From positions 1-12,405 of the forward strand of contig JAIDFD010000009.1 of assembly GCA_029054485.1 (NCBI GenBank): a DNA stretch of 12,405 nucleotides, read 5' to 3'. The stretch is from Clostridia bacterium (GTDB lineage: Bacteria > Bacillota > Clostridia > Christensenellales > Borkfalkiaceae). Position numbers and translations under genes: made by a program. Under the pieces are notes generated by a model, which saw nothing but the letters and a program-made list of their open reading frames with translations, was not told where the DNA came from and did not search any database. Below, piece by piece: positions 1-7,303 of the stretch (positions are counted from its first letter, which is position 1; each line of letters begins with the position of its first letter).

Positions 1-1686
1 GTATACCCCAGCGTAATAGCAATGGCGGGAATTTATATGACGGGTACGCTGTCGGCGTTTGCGTATAATATGATTATGATGTACATTGCGCAACGCACCT
101 TGAAGAAGATGCGCGATGAAATGTTCGCCAAAATGCAAAAGCTTCCGTTAAAGTATTTCGACACTCACACGCACGGCGATTTGATGAGTCTTTACACCAA
201 CGACGTTGACACAATGCGCCAGCTTCTTACGCAGACGATTCCTCAGCTTCTTTCATCGTTCTTGACGTTGATTGCCGTGTTTGCCTTTATGGTTGTATAC
301 AGCGTTACGTTGCTTATTGTCGTTCTCGTTGTACTTTTTACTATAATAATGGCAACCAAGTATATCGGCGGAATGTCGGCTAAAAACTTTGTTAAAAACC
401 AGAAAGCTCTCGGAAATCTCAACGGCTATGTTGAAGAAATGACCGAAGGGCAGAAGGTTATAAAAGTATTCTGTCACGAGCAGAAAGCCAAAGAGCGTTT
501 CAAAGTTCTCAACGATGAACTTAACGAAGCGGGCAGAAAGGCAAACTCGTATTCGTTCATTTTAGGACCCATCAACAACAACCTCGGTTACGTTCAGTAC
601 GTTCTCGTTGCAATAGTCGCGGCGATAGTAATGGCATTCGGCAACGAAGTAGGTTTGCTGTCTATTTATTGTTCGGTAATCAAAGCGGACAGCTTGCAGG
701 CGAATATGATTGGCTGTGTCGCGGGTATGCTTATATCATTTTTGATGTTCTCGCGCCAGTTCAATATGCCCGTAATGCAAGTATCGCAGCAGTTCGCCGC
801 GATAGTTATGGCTCTTGCGGGTGCGGAAAGAATTTTTGAAATGGTTGATACCCGGCCCGAGGACGAGGGCGGCGATATCACGCTCGAACACGTTGACGGA
901 AAATGGGTATGGAAAAAGCCTTTGGATGACGGCTCATTCGAGTATATACCTTTGAAAGGCGATATTCGCTTTAACAACGTTACTTTCGGTTATACGGACG
1001 AGAAAGTCATTTTGAAGAATATCAGCCTTTACGCAAAGCCCGGTCAAAAAATCGCGTTTGTCGGATCTACCGGCGCGGGTAAAACAACTATTACAAACCT
1101 CATTAACCGCTTCTACGATATCCAGTCAGGCGAAATAACCTATGACGGACTTGATATTAAGTCAATCAATAAAGCCGATTTAAGAAAGTCTCTCGGCGTG
1201 GTTTTGCAGGATACGCACCTTTTCACGGGAACGGTTATGGACAATATCCGCTACGGCAGACTCAACGCTTCCGATGAGGATTGTATCAAGGCGGCAAAGC
1301 TTGCAAATGCGGACTTCTTTATTACCCACCTGCCCGAAGGCTACAACACCAAGATTACGGGTGACGGCGCAAATCTTTCGCAGGGGCAAAGGCAGCTTCT
1401 TGCTATTGCGCGCGCAATGGTTTCGGAGTGTCCGGTGCTGATTTTGGACGAGGCAACTTCGTCTATCGATACCAGAACGGAAAAACTCATTGAAGAGGGT
1501 ATGGATAAACTGATGGAAGGCAGAACGGTTTTTGTTATCGCGCATAGACTTTCCACGGTAAGAAACAGTCATGCGATTATGGTTCTTGAACACGGCGAAA
1601 TTATCGAGCGCGGTGACCACGACCAGCTTATTGCTCAGAAAGGGAAGTACTATCAGCTTTACACCGGTGCTTTTGAATTGGAATAA
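1..1686 (+). CDS. ABC exporter, half-transporter with fused membrane and ATPase domains (5' partial)
   Basis: The reading frame is open from base 1 (the codons before the ATG at 22 are all sense), so the true start and the first membrane helix or so lie upstream. What remains is most of a type I exporter membrane domain (hydrophobic segments around bases 205-350, 550-660 and 690-750) followed by an ATPase domain. In the ATPase domain I see Walker A GSTGAGKTT (from 1063), a Q-loop VLQDTHLF (about 1201-1224), the signature LSQGQ (1375-1389, a common variant of LSGGQ), Walker B VLILDEATSS with its acidic pair at 1447-1452, and the switch histidine in IAHRLS (1543-1545). A charged linker of roughly 40 residues joins the two domains. 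In Firmicutes such genes often come in pairs that form a heterodimer, so the partner may lie just upstream. The substrate cannot be told from the sequence; multidrug or lipid export is typical of the family. Family call is firm, substrate unknown. Confidence 0.93.
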   Translation, partial: VYPSVIAMAGIYMTGTLSAFAYNMIMMYIAQRTLKKMRDEMFAKMQKLPLKYFDTHTHGDLMSLYTNDVDTMRQLLTQTIPQLLSSFLTLIAVFAFMVVYSVTLLIVVLVVLFTIIMATKYIGGMSAKNFVKNQKALGNLNGYVEEMTEGQKVIKVFCHEQKAKERFKVLNDELNEAGRKANSYSFILGPINNNLGYVQYVLVAIVAAIVMAFGNEVGLLSIYCSVIKADSLQANMIGCVAGMLISFLMFSRQFNMPVMQVSQQFAAIVMALAGAERIFEMVDTRPEDEGGDITLEHVDGKWVWKKPLDDGSFEYIPLKGDIRFNNVTFGYTDEKVILKNISLYAKPGQKIAFVGSTGAGKTTITNLINRFYDIQSGEITYDGLDIKSINKADLRKSLGVVLQDTHLFTGTVMDNIRYGRLNASDEDCIKAAKLANADFFITHLPEGYNTKITGDGANLSQGQRQLLAIARAMVSECPVLILDEATSSIDTRTEKLIEEGMDKLMEGRTVFVIAHRLSTVRNSHAIMVLEHGEIIERGDHDQLIAQKGKYYQLYTGAFELE

Positions 1687-1698
1687 AAAAATAAAAAC

Positions 1699-1727
1699 GC
1701 CGCCCGCGCACAGCGCGGGCGGCATTT
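1699..1727 (+). terminator. GC-rich hairpin after the ABC exporter gene
   Basis: An 11-bp perfect stem (gccgcccgcgc at 1699-1709, gcgcgggcggc at 1713-1723) with a 3-base loop lies 12 bases after the stop codon. On the + strand only ATTT follows, a weak U-tract. On the - strand the stem is followed by a long T-rich run (complement of the A-run at 1685-1697), so it would work better, or also, as a terminator for opposite-strand transcription. Confidence 0.75.
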
Positions 1728-1742
1728 AAAATTGACGAAATT

Positions 1743-1752
1743 TAGGACAAAC
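1743..1752 (+). promoter_or_regulatory. Candidate SpoIIID binding site upstream of sigK
   Basis: TAGGACAAAC matches the SpoIIID consensus WWRRACARNY (recalled from B. subtilis work) at all ten positions. A second near match, TAGTACAACC at 1763-1772 (9 of 10), overlaps the -35 element of the proposed SigE promoter. SpoIIID activates sigK transcription in B. subtilis, so the location makes sense. The motif is short and degenerate, so the call rests on the combination with the promoter and the gene. Confidence 0.55.
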
Positions 1753-1759
1753 CAAAACA

Positions 1760-1789
1760 GAATAGTACAACCTGTCGTTTTCATACATT
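1760..1789 (+). promoter_or_regulatory. Candidate SigE-type promoter of sigK
   Basis: The -10 element CATACATT (1782-1789) is a full match to the SigE consensus CATACAHT. The -35 element GAATAGT (1760-1766) matches GHATATT at six of seven positions, and the 15-base gap is in the accepted range. Start of transcription would fall near 1796, giving a leader of about 25 bases before the sigK ATG. In B. subtilis sigK is transcribed in the mother cell by SigE together with SpoIIID. Consensus sequences are from memory; no search was run. Confidence 0.7.
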
Positions 1790-1821
1790 ACGAATAGGGT
1801 ATCAGCCCTTAAAGGTAGCGT

Positions 1822-2526
1822 ATGGTTTTTGATTTGTTAAATCTGTTGTTCGGCAGGATATTTTTCTTTACGGGAATGGTGCAGAATAAAGGCACGTTCC
1901 CCAAACCGCTTTCGCCTGAAGACGAAAAAAAATACCTTCGTCTTGCGCGGGAAGGCGATAAGGAAGCAAAGGATATTCTAATAAGGCACAATATGCGCCT
2001 TGTAGCGCATATCGTCAAAAAGTACACGGGCGCGGCTGAAACGGACGATTTGATTTCGGTCGGCTCAATCGGGCTTATAAAGGCGATAAATACATATCAA
2101 GAGGGCAAGGGTACTCAGCTTGCAACTTACACGGCGCGTTGCATTGAAAACGAAATTCTGATGCTGTTGCGCTCGGGTAAAAAGCACAAAAACAACGTTT
2201 CTCTTTCCGATCCGGTCGGGGTTGATAAGGACGGAAACGAACTCACCCTTATCGACCTTTTGGCTGAAAAAGAGGACAGCGTTTTCGCACAGGTTGAAAA
2301 GAGTATCCAACGTGAAAAATTCGTTGCTTTTTTGAAAAGGTTTTTAGACGAGCGCGAGTTTGCAATTCTTTCCCTAAGATACGGACTTGAGGACGGCGCG
2401 GCTATGCCGCAGAGAGAGGTTGCCAAAAAACTTGATATTTCACGTTCGTACATTTCAAGAATAGAAAAGCGAGCAATCGAAAAGGCAAGACAGCATTTAA
2501 ACAAGGAAGATTTTTTTACTGACTGA
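1822..2526 (+). CDS. sigK: Sporulation sigma factor pro-SigK, intact
   Basis: SigK directs late mother-cell transcription (coat, cortex, mother-cell lysis) during sporulation. The 234-residue protein has a hydrophobic N-terminal pro-sequence (residues 1 to about 18, LLNLLFGRIFFF core) followed by FPKPLSPEDEKKYL, the segment that begins mature SigK in relatives. In B. subtilis this pro-sequence tethers SigK to the membrane until SpoIVFB cleaves it; cleavage here is inferred near residues 18-20. Region 2 spans about 50-118 (core LIRHNMRLVAHIVKKY, then DLISVGSIGLIKAI and the -10-binding stretch ATYTARCIENEILM). Region 4 spans about 170-225, with the helix-turn-helix QREVAKKLDISRSYISRIEK. The start is supported by AAAGG at 1811-1815, six bases before the ATG. 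The gene is continuous, with no skin-type prophage insertion as in B. subtilis. It is monocistronic, between a SigE-like promoter and its own terminator. Confidence 0.93.
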   Translation: MVFDLLNLLFGRIFFFTGMVQNKGTFPKPLSPEDEKKYLRLAREGDKEAKDILIRHNMRLVAHIVKKYTGAAETDDLISVGSIGLIKAINTYQEGKGTQLATYTARCIENEILMLLRSGKKHKNNVSLSDPVGVDKDGNELTLIDLLAEKEDSVFAQVEKSIQREKFVAFLKRFLDEREFAILSLRYGLEDGAAMPQREVAKKLDISRSYISRIEKRAIEKARQHLNKEDFFTD

Positions 2527-2531
2527 TTTGT

Positions 2532-2561
2532 AAGCGGTTTAACGATATAAACCGCTTTTTT
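2532..2561 (+). terminator. Intrinsic terminator of sigK
   Basis: A 10-bp stem (aagcggttta at 2532-2541, taaaccgctt at 2548-2557) with a 6-base loop runs into six Ts at 2556-2561, five bases after the sigK stop. This is a standard Rho-independent terminator, active on the + strand only. Confidence 0.92.
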
Positions 2562-2562
2562 G

Positions 2563-2591
2563 TTGCAAATTTTCGGCTCGGGTGTTAGAAT
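2563..2591 (+). promoter_or_regulatory. SigA-type extended -10 promoter of the tyrS operon
   Basis: TTGCAA (2563-2568), a 17-base spacer, and TAGAAT (2586-2591) preceded by TG at 2583-2584 form an extended -10 promoter. Transcription would start near 2598, only about 13 bases before the tyrS ATG at 2611, so the Shine-Dalgarno AAAGGAG (2598-2604) sits at the very 5' end of the mRNA. It begins immediately after the sigK terminator, leaving no room for a T-box leader. Confidence 0.75.
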
Positions 2592-2610
2592 TAGTTAAAA
2601 GGAGCTGATT

Positions 2611-3801
2611 ATGGCAAACGTAATGGACACCCTCCGTGAGAGAGGATTTGTAAAACAGACTGTGTATGAAGAGGATTTGTATAAATTACTCGGAAGCGAA
2701 AGTGTAACTTTTTATATAGGATTTGACCCCACGGCGGACAGCCTGCATATAGGGCATTTTTTACAGCTTATTGCAATGAAACATATGCAGGACGCAGGAC
2801 ATAGACCCATAATTTTAATCGGCGGCGGAACGGCTATGGTTGGCGACCCTACGGGCAAGACCGATATGCGCAAAATGATGACGCGCGAAACAATCGATTA
2901 CCACGTTGAGTGCTTCAAAAAGCAGATGTCAAAGTTTATCCGCTTCGAGGGCGAAAATGCCGCGATAATCGTCAACAACGCCGACTGGCTTACGAATTTA
3001 AATTATCTCGACTTTTTGCGCGAGATAGGCGTTCATTTTTCCGTAAACGAAATGTTGCGCGCAAAATGCTTTGAAACAAGACTGGAGCGCGGGCTTTCGT
3101 TCCTTGAATTTAACTATATGCTTATGCAGGGGTTTGACTTTCTTGTACTCTTCAAAAAGTACGGCTGTGCGCTGGAACTTGGCGGCGACGACCAGTGGTC
3201 GAATATTCTTGCGGGCGCAAACCTTATCCGCGTAAAAGAGAAAAAACCTGCTTATGCAATGACTTTCACTCTGCTCACCACGAGCGAGGGAAAGAAGATG
3301 GGCAAGACGGAAAAGGGTGCGGTATGGCTTGACGAAACAAAGACAACCCCCTACGAGTTTTATCAGTACTGGCGCAACACTGCCGATGCGGACGTAGAAA
3401 AGTGTCTTAAACTTCTGACCTTTTTACCTCTCGATAAAATCAACGAGCTTACTAAACATAACGATGAGCGCATAAACGCCGCAAAGGAAGTACTTGCCTT
3501 TGAGCTTACTAAACTCGTTCACGGCGAAGAAAAAGCTTCGTCCGCACAGGCTCAGGGAAGGGCGGCTTTCGGCGGCGGCGGAGAACTTCCCGAAAAGGAC
3601 GTAAGCGTGGATAATCCCACGATAATAAACGTGCTTGTTGCCGCGGGCATTTGCCAATCCAACGGCGAAGCGCGCAGACTTATTCAGCAGGGCGGTGTTT
3701 CTCTTAACAATGACAAAGTGACCGATATAAATTCGGCGGTAAAAGACGGGGACGTAATTCACAAGGGTAAAAAAGTTCACGTTAAAATTAATCTGAAATA
3801 A
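2611..3801 (+). CDS. tyrS: Tyrosine-tRNA ligase
   Basis: TyrRS joins tyrosine to tRNA-Tyr using ATP; it is a class I synthetase of the cytoplasm, normally a homodimer. At 396 residues it is a little short of the usual 400-420. The Rossmann catalytic domain carries HIGH (residues 46-49) and the KMSKS equivalent KMGKT (229-233). Residues known to hold tyrosine in the Geobacillus enzyme fall at the same numbers here: Y169, Q173, D176 (in [10 protein letters not shown]) and Q195 (in GGDDQWSN). An S4 RNA-binding domain fills residues about 335-395 ([20 protein letters not shown]). The Shine-Dalgarno at 2598-2604 fixes the start. It is the first gene of a tight operon; its TAA shares a base with the next ATG (TAATG), suggesting translational coupling. 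No T-box regulator precedes it, although many Firmicute synthetase genes have one. Confidence 0.97.
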   Translation: MANVMDTLRERGFVKQTVYEEDLYKLLGSESVTFYIGFDPTADSLHIGHFLQLIAMKHMQDAGHRPIILIGGGTAMVGDPTGKTDMRKMMTRETIDYHVECFKKQMSKFIRFEGENAAIIVNNADWLTNLNYLDFLREIGVHFSVNEMLRAKCFETRLERGLSFLEFNYMLMQGFDFLVLFKKYGCALELGGDDQWSNILAGANLIRVKEKKPAYAMTFTLLTTSEGKKMGKTEKGAVWLDETKTTPYEFYQYWRNTADADVEKCLKLLTFLPLDKINELTKHNDERINAAKEVLAFELTKLVHGEEKASSAQAQGRAAFGGGGELPEKDVSVDNPTIINVLVAAGICQSNGEARRLIQQGGVSLNNDKVTDINSAVKDGDVIHKGKKVHVKINLK

Positions 3802-4430
3802 TGGAACGGTATCTGTCAATCGGCGGTGAAACGCAAACGGAAAAGATCATAGATAAGTCGCGCTTTTTAACAACGTCCAAGCACGTTTGCGGTGAGGACG
3901 AGGCAAAGGCTTTTATTGAAAAAATCCGTTCGAACTATCCCGATGCTACGCACAACTGCTACGCGTATATCTGCGACAATCTGGGAAATTTTTTGCGTTT
4001 TTCGGACGATGGCGAACCGCAGGGTACTGCCGGTATGCCTATGCTCGAAGTGCTTAAAACCAATAAGCTTTACGAAGTCGCCGTGGTCGTGACGCGTTAC
4101 TTCGGCGGAGTGAAGCTTGGTGCAGGCGGACTTGTCCGCGCGTATTCCGGTTGCGTTGCCGAAAATATCGCCGCGGCGCGGAAAGTGAGTTACGAGCCGT
4201 GTATTGAAAGTAAAATATCGGTGGACTATCCGCTTACTGACAGCGCGGTACGCTTTTTCAATGAGTTCGGTGCAGACGTGTTGGGGTGCGAATATCTCAA
4301 CGATGTAACTTTCAGCGTAGCCGTAAAAAAATTACAGGAAACTACTTTTACCGCAGAGCTTTTAAACAGGCTTTGCGGTAAAGTAAAAATACAGAAAATA
4401 AGAGAATATTTTTTCCCTTTTAAAATTTAG
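3801..4430 (+). CDS. yigZ: YigZ/IMPACT family protein (UPF0029 plus DUF1949)
   Basis: The 209-residue protein has the two-domain layout of bacterial YigZ/YvyE. An N-terminal IMPACT (UPF0029) domain spans about 18-125, with hallmark blocks SDDGEPQGTAGMPML (68-82) and VVVTRYFGGVKLGAGGLVRAY (95-115). A ferredoxin-like DUF1949 domain spans about 138-200. The fold of the second domain resembles elongation factor G domains, and a role around the ribosome has been suggested, but the exact function of the bacterial family is unsettled. The eukaryotic relative IMPACT/Yih1 regulates the kinase GCN2, which is absent from bacteria. The ATG overlaps the tyrS stop by one base and no Shine-Dalgarno is visible, so translation probably depends on ribosomes finishing tyrS. 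Length is normal for the family. Confidence 0.92.
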   Translation: MERYLSIGGETQTEKIIDKSRFLTTSKHVCGEDEAKAFIEKIRSNYPDATHNCYAYICDNLGNFLRFSDDGEPQGTAGMPMLEVLKTNKLYEVAVVVTRYFGGVKLGAGGLVRAYSGCVAENIAAARKVSYEPCIESKISVDYPLTDSAVRFFNEFGADVLGCEYLNDVTFSVAVKKLQETTFTAELLNRLCGKVKIQKIREYFFPFKI

Positions 4431-4432
4431 AG

Positions 4433-5050
4433 ATGTCTGAAATTACTTCAATAGAACCACAGAAAAAAGATAAAGAGCGGTGCAGTGTATTCATCGACGG
4501 CAGATTTTACTGTGGCATAAAATTAGAGGTCGCAATAAAATATCACCTGAAAGCGGGAATGAGCATTGATAAGTCAAAGTTGGATGAAATTCAGCTTGAA
4601 ACGGAAAAAAGTCAGGCGATAGATAAAGCTATGACCCATCTTTCCGCTACGATGAAGACCAAAAAGCAAATGCGCGATTTTCTTGTCAAAAAGGGATATA
4701 CCGAAGCGGTTATAAACTACGTTTTTGAAAGGCTTGAGTACTACAAACTGCTTGACGATGAGGCGTATTGCCGCGCTTATGTGAACAGCGTGAGCGGCAA
4801 GGGTAAGCGCGCGCTGGAAGCAGATTTGTACAAGCGGGGTGCGGAAAAGGCCGCAATAGAGACGGTGCTTTCCGAAACGGAAGAGGACGCAGGAGCGGCA
4901 TTTTCGGTGCTTGAAAAATATATGCGCGGAAAAGCGGGCACCAAAGAGAATTTGTATAAGGGCTTAAAATACCTTTTGTCAAAGGGCTTCGGGTATGATA
5001 CCGCAAAAGAAGCTTTGGAAAAATTCGGGGATATTGATGAAGATTATTGA
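4433..5050 (+). CDS. recX: Regulatory protein RecX
   Basis: RecX binds RecA filaments on single-stranded DNA and limits (in some species modulates) their activity in recombination and the SOS response. The 205-residue protein has an N-terminal lead (1-60) and three helical RecX repeats: about 65-113 (including KKQMRDFLVKKGYTEAVIN and LDDEAYCRAYV), about 115-150 (GKGKRALEADLYKRGAEKAA) and about 155-200 (LLSKGFGYDTAKEALEKF). The DDxxYCRAYV-type junction is typical of the family. It starts two bases after the yigZ stop with no credible Shine-Dalgarno, so coupling to yigZ is likely. It is not beside recA here. Its end overlaps the start of birA by 14 bases. Confidence 0.92.
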   Translation: MSEITSIEPQKKDKERCSVFIDGRFYCGIKLEVAIKYHLKAGMSIDKSKLDEIQLETEKSQAIDKAMTHLSATMKTKKQMRDFLVKKGYTEAVINYVFERLEYYKLLDDEAYCRAYVNSVSGKGKRALEADLYKRGAEKAAIETVLSETEEDAGAAFSVLEKYMRGKAGTKENLYKGLKYLLSKGFGYDTAKEALEKFGDIDEDY

Positions 5051-5714
5051 GCTTGAATCGACCGATTCCACAAACGAGTACTGCAAGAGAATTGCAAACG
5101 GTCAGGACGTAATAGTTACGGCAAAGAGCCAGACTGCGGGAAAGGGAACAAAGGGCAGAAGCTTTGTTTCTGACGGCGGCGGGCTGTATATTTCGATTAT
5201 GCGGCATAATTCCGTTCAATCGGGTTGTGCTTTTAAAATAATGATTGACAGCTGTACTGCCGTCTGCAAAACCCTGCAATCTTTCGGGTTGGAGCCGGTT
5301 ATTCGCTGGGCGAACGACGTTCTTGTGAACGGCAAAAAAATTTGCGGAACGCTTATCGAAAATACTTTCCGCGGGGATAGTGTAAGCCGCTCGATAGTGG
5401 GAATGGGAATAAACGTAAACAACACACTTCCGCAGGAATTGCAGGATATTGCAACAACTATGAAGCAGGCGGCAGGAAAGGAATTTGACGTTTGCGCCGT
5501 AAGGGATAAGTTAATTAAAAACCTGCAAAAAAGCTATTCGTTGAAGCAATATAAAAGTTTTATTAACTGGTTCGGGCAGGAAATTGTTTTAAAGTGCGCA
5601 GACGGCGAAATCCGCGCGGTTGCGCAGGACGTTGCCGAGGACGGTAGACTTATCTGCAAAGTGGACGGAAAAACGGTAAAAATGAGCTCTGCGGAGGTTT
5701 CTTTAAGACTATAA
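5037..5714 (+). CDS. birA: Biotin-[acetyl-CoA-carboxylase] ligase, catalytic form without DNA-binding domain
   Basis: This enzyme makes biotinyl-AMP and attaches biotin to a lysine of biotin carrier proteins. I place the start at 5037 (225 residues), because GGGGA at 5027-5031 precedes it and residue 3 onward matches the family; an ATG at 4995 would add 14 residues with no family match. Motifs: STDSTNE (8-14), SQTAGKGTKGR (31-41), the adenylate loop; RWANDV (90-95), usually KWPNDV; a following lysine in NGKKICGTLIE (98-108); GMGINVN (122-128); and a small C-terminal BPL domain (about 182-225). There is no N-terminal winged helix, so it cannot repress biotin genes like E. coli BirA; this is a group I ligase. 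The stop shares a base with the ATG of nnr (TAATG). Confidence 0.92.
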   Translation: MKIIELESTDSTNEYCKRIANGQDVIVTAKSQTAGKGTKGRSFVSDGGGLYISIMRHNSVQSGCAFKIMIDSCTAVCKTLQSFGLEPVIRWANDVLVNGKKICGTLIENTFRGDSVSRSIVGMGINVNNTLPQELQDIATTMKQAAGKEFDVCAVRDKLIKNLQKSYSLKQYKSFINWFGQEIVLKCADGEIRAVAQDVAEDGRLICKVDGKTVKMSSAEVSLRL

Positions 5715-7147
5715 TGCAAAAGGTTTTGACAAATTCGCAGATGCGCGCCGCCGATGAATATACGATAAGCGTTTTAAATATTTCTTCTGAAGCGCTAATG
5801 CGCCGCGCAGGGGAAGCTATCGCCGAAGAGGTTGAAAAAGCAGCAAACGAAAGGGGCGCAAAAAATATACTTGTTGTATGCGGAACGGGCAACAACGGCG
5901 GCGATGGTTATGTCTGCGCGCGGAAGCTCTTAGAACGCGGTTTTACGGTAAAAGTCTATTCCGCCGATGGCAGACTTTCAGATGACTGCGCACGCGAAGC
6001 GGAAAAGTATTGCGGCGGTCATACGCGGGAAATTTCGGGTGACATAATCATCGATTGCCTTTTCGGTACCGGACTTTCGCGTGACGTCACGGGTCAGTTT
6101 GCGGAGATTATCGGCAAAATAAATTCAAGCGGCGCATACGTTATTTCAGCAGATATTCCAAGCGGCTTGTGCGGCGATAGCGGCAGGATTTTAGGCTGTG
6201 CGGTCAAGGCAAATCTTACGGTTGCCGTAGCAGAATTTAAAGCGGGGCACTTTTTCGGTGAAGGAATCGATTTATGCGGCTCAATCGTTAAAAAGGATAT
6301 AGGCATAACCTGTCCCGCAGACAGCTATGCGCAAATAAGCGATGAGAGCGATATTAAAGCGTATTATCCCGTGCGCAAAAGAAATTCAAACAAGGGCACA
6401 TACGGCTCTGCAAATATAATCGCGGGCTGTCCGAAGTATATAGGTGCGGCGGCGCTTGCGGTAGAAGCCGCATTAAAATCGGGTTGCGGCTACGTCAAGC
6501 TTACTTCTTGCGAAGAGGTAAAACGCGCGCTTGTTGCAAAATTTCCGCAGGTCATTTTTCTTGATGACGCGGACTTGGCTTCGGATTCGATTGCAATAGG
6601 AATGGGCTCAGGCGTAAGCGAAGCGCTTTACAAAAAAATTGAAAATCTCTTGAAAAATTACACAGGAACGCTGATTATAGACGCGGACGGTCTGAACACA
6701 ATTTCTGCTTTCGGCATAAATATATTAATAAACAAACGATGCCGCGTTATTTTAACTCCGCACCCAAAGGAGTTTTCGCGCCTTACTGGGCTGGCGTTAG
6801 AAGAAATTTTGTCAGACCCCATAAAGGTTGCAAAGGAATTTGCAAAAAAGTACGGCGTTATTCTCTTATTGAAGGGTGCGGCGAGTATAATTACAGACGG
6901 CGAAAAAACGGTAATCAACACAAAAGGCAGTACTGCGCTTTCAAAGGGCGGTAGCGGCGATATGCTTTCGGGCTTGATGTGCGGCAGTGTTGCCCGCGGA
7001 CTAAAACCGTTTGACGGAGCAGTCTGCGCGGCGTACACGTTGGGAATTACCGCGGAGGAAATTTCGGAACAAAAGACAGATTATTGCGCAACGGCAAAGG
7101 ATATTTTAAATAATATCCACCGTGCGGTTTTACGCTTGACAAGATAA
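5714..7147 (+). CDS. nnr: Bifunctional NAD(P)H-hydrate epimerase / ADP-dependent dehydratase
   Basis: This repair enzyme recovers damaged NAD(P)H: the N-terminal half interconverts R and S hydrates, and the C-terminal half dehydrates the S form using ADP. The 477 residues have both domains. The epimerase (about 1-215) shows VVCGTGNNGGDGYV (54-67), IIDCLFGTGLS (112-122) and ADIPSGL (146-152). The ribokinase-like dehydratase (about 220-477) shows NKGTYGSANIIAG (226-238), where HKG is more usual, plus DADGLN (323-328), LTPHPKEFSRL (347-357), LLKGAASIITDG (385-396) and GGSGDMLSG (412-420) around the catalytic aspartate. A GGAGG at 5693-5697 is 16 bases before the ATG, further than ideal, so coupling to birA through TAATG is probable. 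Its last codons contain the -35 box of the next promoter, and no terminator separates it from the riboswitch. Confidence 0.96.
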   Translation: MQKVLTNSQMRAADEYTISVLNISSEALMRRAGEAIAEEVEKAANERGAKNILVVCGTGNNGGDGYVCARKLLERGFTVKVYSADGRLSDDCAREAEKYCGGHTREISGDIIIDCLFGTGLSRDVTGQFAEIIGKINSSGAYVISADIPSGLCGDSGRILGCAVKANLTVAVAEFKAGHFFGEGIDLCGSIVKKDIGITCPADSYAQISDESDIKAYYPVRKRNSNKGTYGSANIIAGCPKYIGAAALAVEAALKSGCGYVKLTSCEEVKRALVAKFPQVIFLDDADLASDSIAIGMGSGVSEALYKKIENLLKNYTGTLIIDADGLNTISAFGINILINKRCRVILTPHPKEFSRLTGLALEEILSDPIKVAKEFAKKYGVILLLKGAASIITDGEKTVINTKGSTALSKGGSGDMLSGLMCGSVARGLKPFDGAVCAAYTLGITAEEISEQKTDYCATAKDILNNIHRAVLRLTR

Positions 7148-7164
7148 AAATTAAATGTTAAAAT
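7136..7164 (+). promoter_or_regulatory. SigA-type promoter of the riboswitch-antiporter unit
   Basis: A perfect TTGACA (7136-7141), a 17-base spacer, and TAAAAT (7159-7164) with an upstream TG (7156-7157) make one of the strongest promoters in the window. The -35 lies inside the last codons of nnr. The start near 7171 falls exactly at the first base of the aptamer's closing helix, which supports both calls. Confidence 0.85.
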
Positions 7165-7171
7165 ATTCCAC

Positions 7172-7267
7172 GTTGAAAGGGAGTAGTTTTAAAAGGCTGC
7201 GGCAACATCCCCCGATAACAAAAATCGTGCCGTATCCCCTTAATCTTTAAGGAACAAGACTTTCGAC
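7172..7267 (+). promoter_or_regulatory. yybP-ykoY manganese riboswitch aptamer
   Basis: The sequence has the conserved parts of RF00080 in order. The closing helix P1 is gttgaaag (7172-7179) with ctttcgac (7260-7267), 8 bp with one G-U. The strand GGAGTAG (7180-7186) follows P1; a middle arm opens with CGGCAACAT (7200-7208), closes with tgccg (7228-7232), and has an inner cgat/atcg stem (7213-7216, 7224-7227). A hairpin ccttaa/ttaagg (7238-7243, 7247-7252) follows, then the conserved ACAAGA (7254-7259) facing GGAGTAG. In the solved Lactococcus structure GGAGUAG and GCAAGA lie in the two loops whose docking creates the Mn2+ site. The short loop after GGAGTAG lacks the extra hairpin of the Lactococcus RNA. 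It sits directly upstream of a cation antiporter gene. Confidence 0.9.
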
Positions 7268-7303
7268 TTAAAAGTAATTTTAAGTCGTGAGTCTTATATT
7301 TTT
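7256..7303 (+). terminator. Riboswitch expression platform: conditional intrinsic terminator
   Basis: A long hairpin pairs aagact (7256-7261) with agtctt (7290-7295), crosses a 2x2 internal loop, continues as a perfect 10-bp stem cgacttaaaa/ttttaagtcg (7264-7273, 7278-7287) and ends in a GTAA loop; ATATTTTT follows. Its 5' arm takes in the 3' strand of P1 (7260-7267) and most of the conserved ACAAGA, so aptamer and terminator cannot form together. Mn2+ binding would therefore prevent termination (an ON switch), as known for this class. It would also stop read-through from nnr at low Mn2+. Confidence 0.88.

Noticed and set aside
1180..1725. 181-codon open frame on the - strand under the ABC ATPase domain
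   Set aside because: It lies opposite a clearly coding Walker A to H-loop region, has no family resemblance and runs through the terminator hairpin; a shadow frame.
4995..5036. Upstream ATG that would lengthen birA by 14 residues
   Set aside because: The extra residues do not match the family, no ribosome site precedes it, and the ATG at 5037 has GGGGA at good spacing.
4710..5279. 189-codon open frame on the - strand across recX and birA
   Set aside because: It overlaps two recognised genes and its translation is low-complexity Arg/Pro/Ser/Leu-rich as expected for a reverse-strand shadow.
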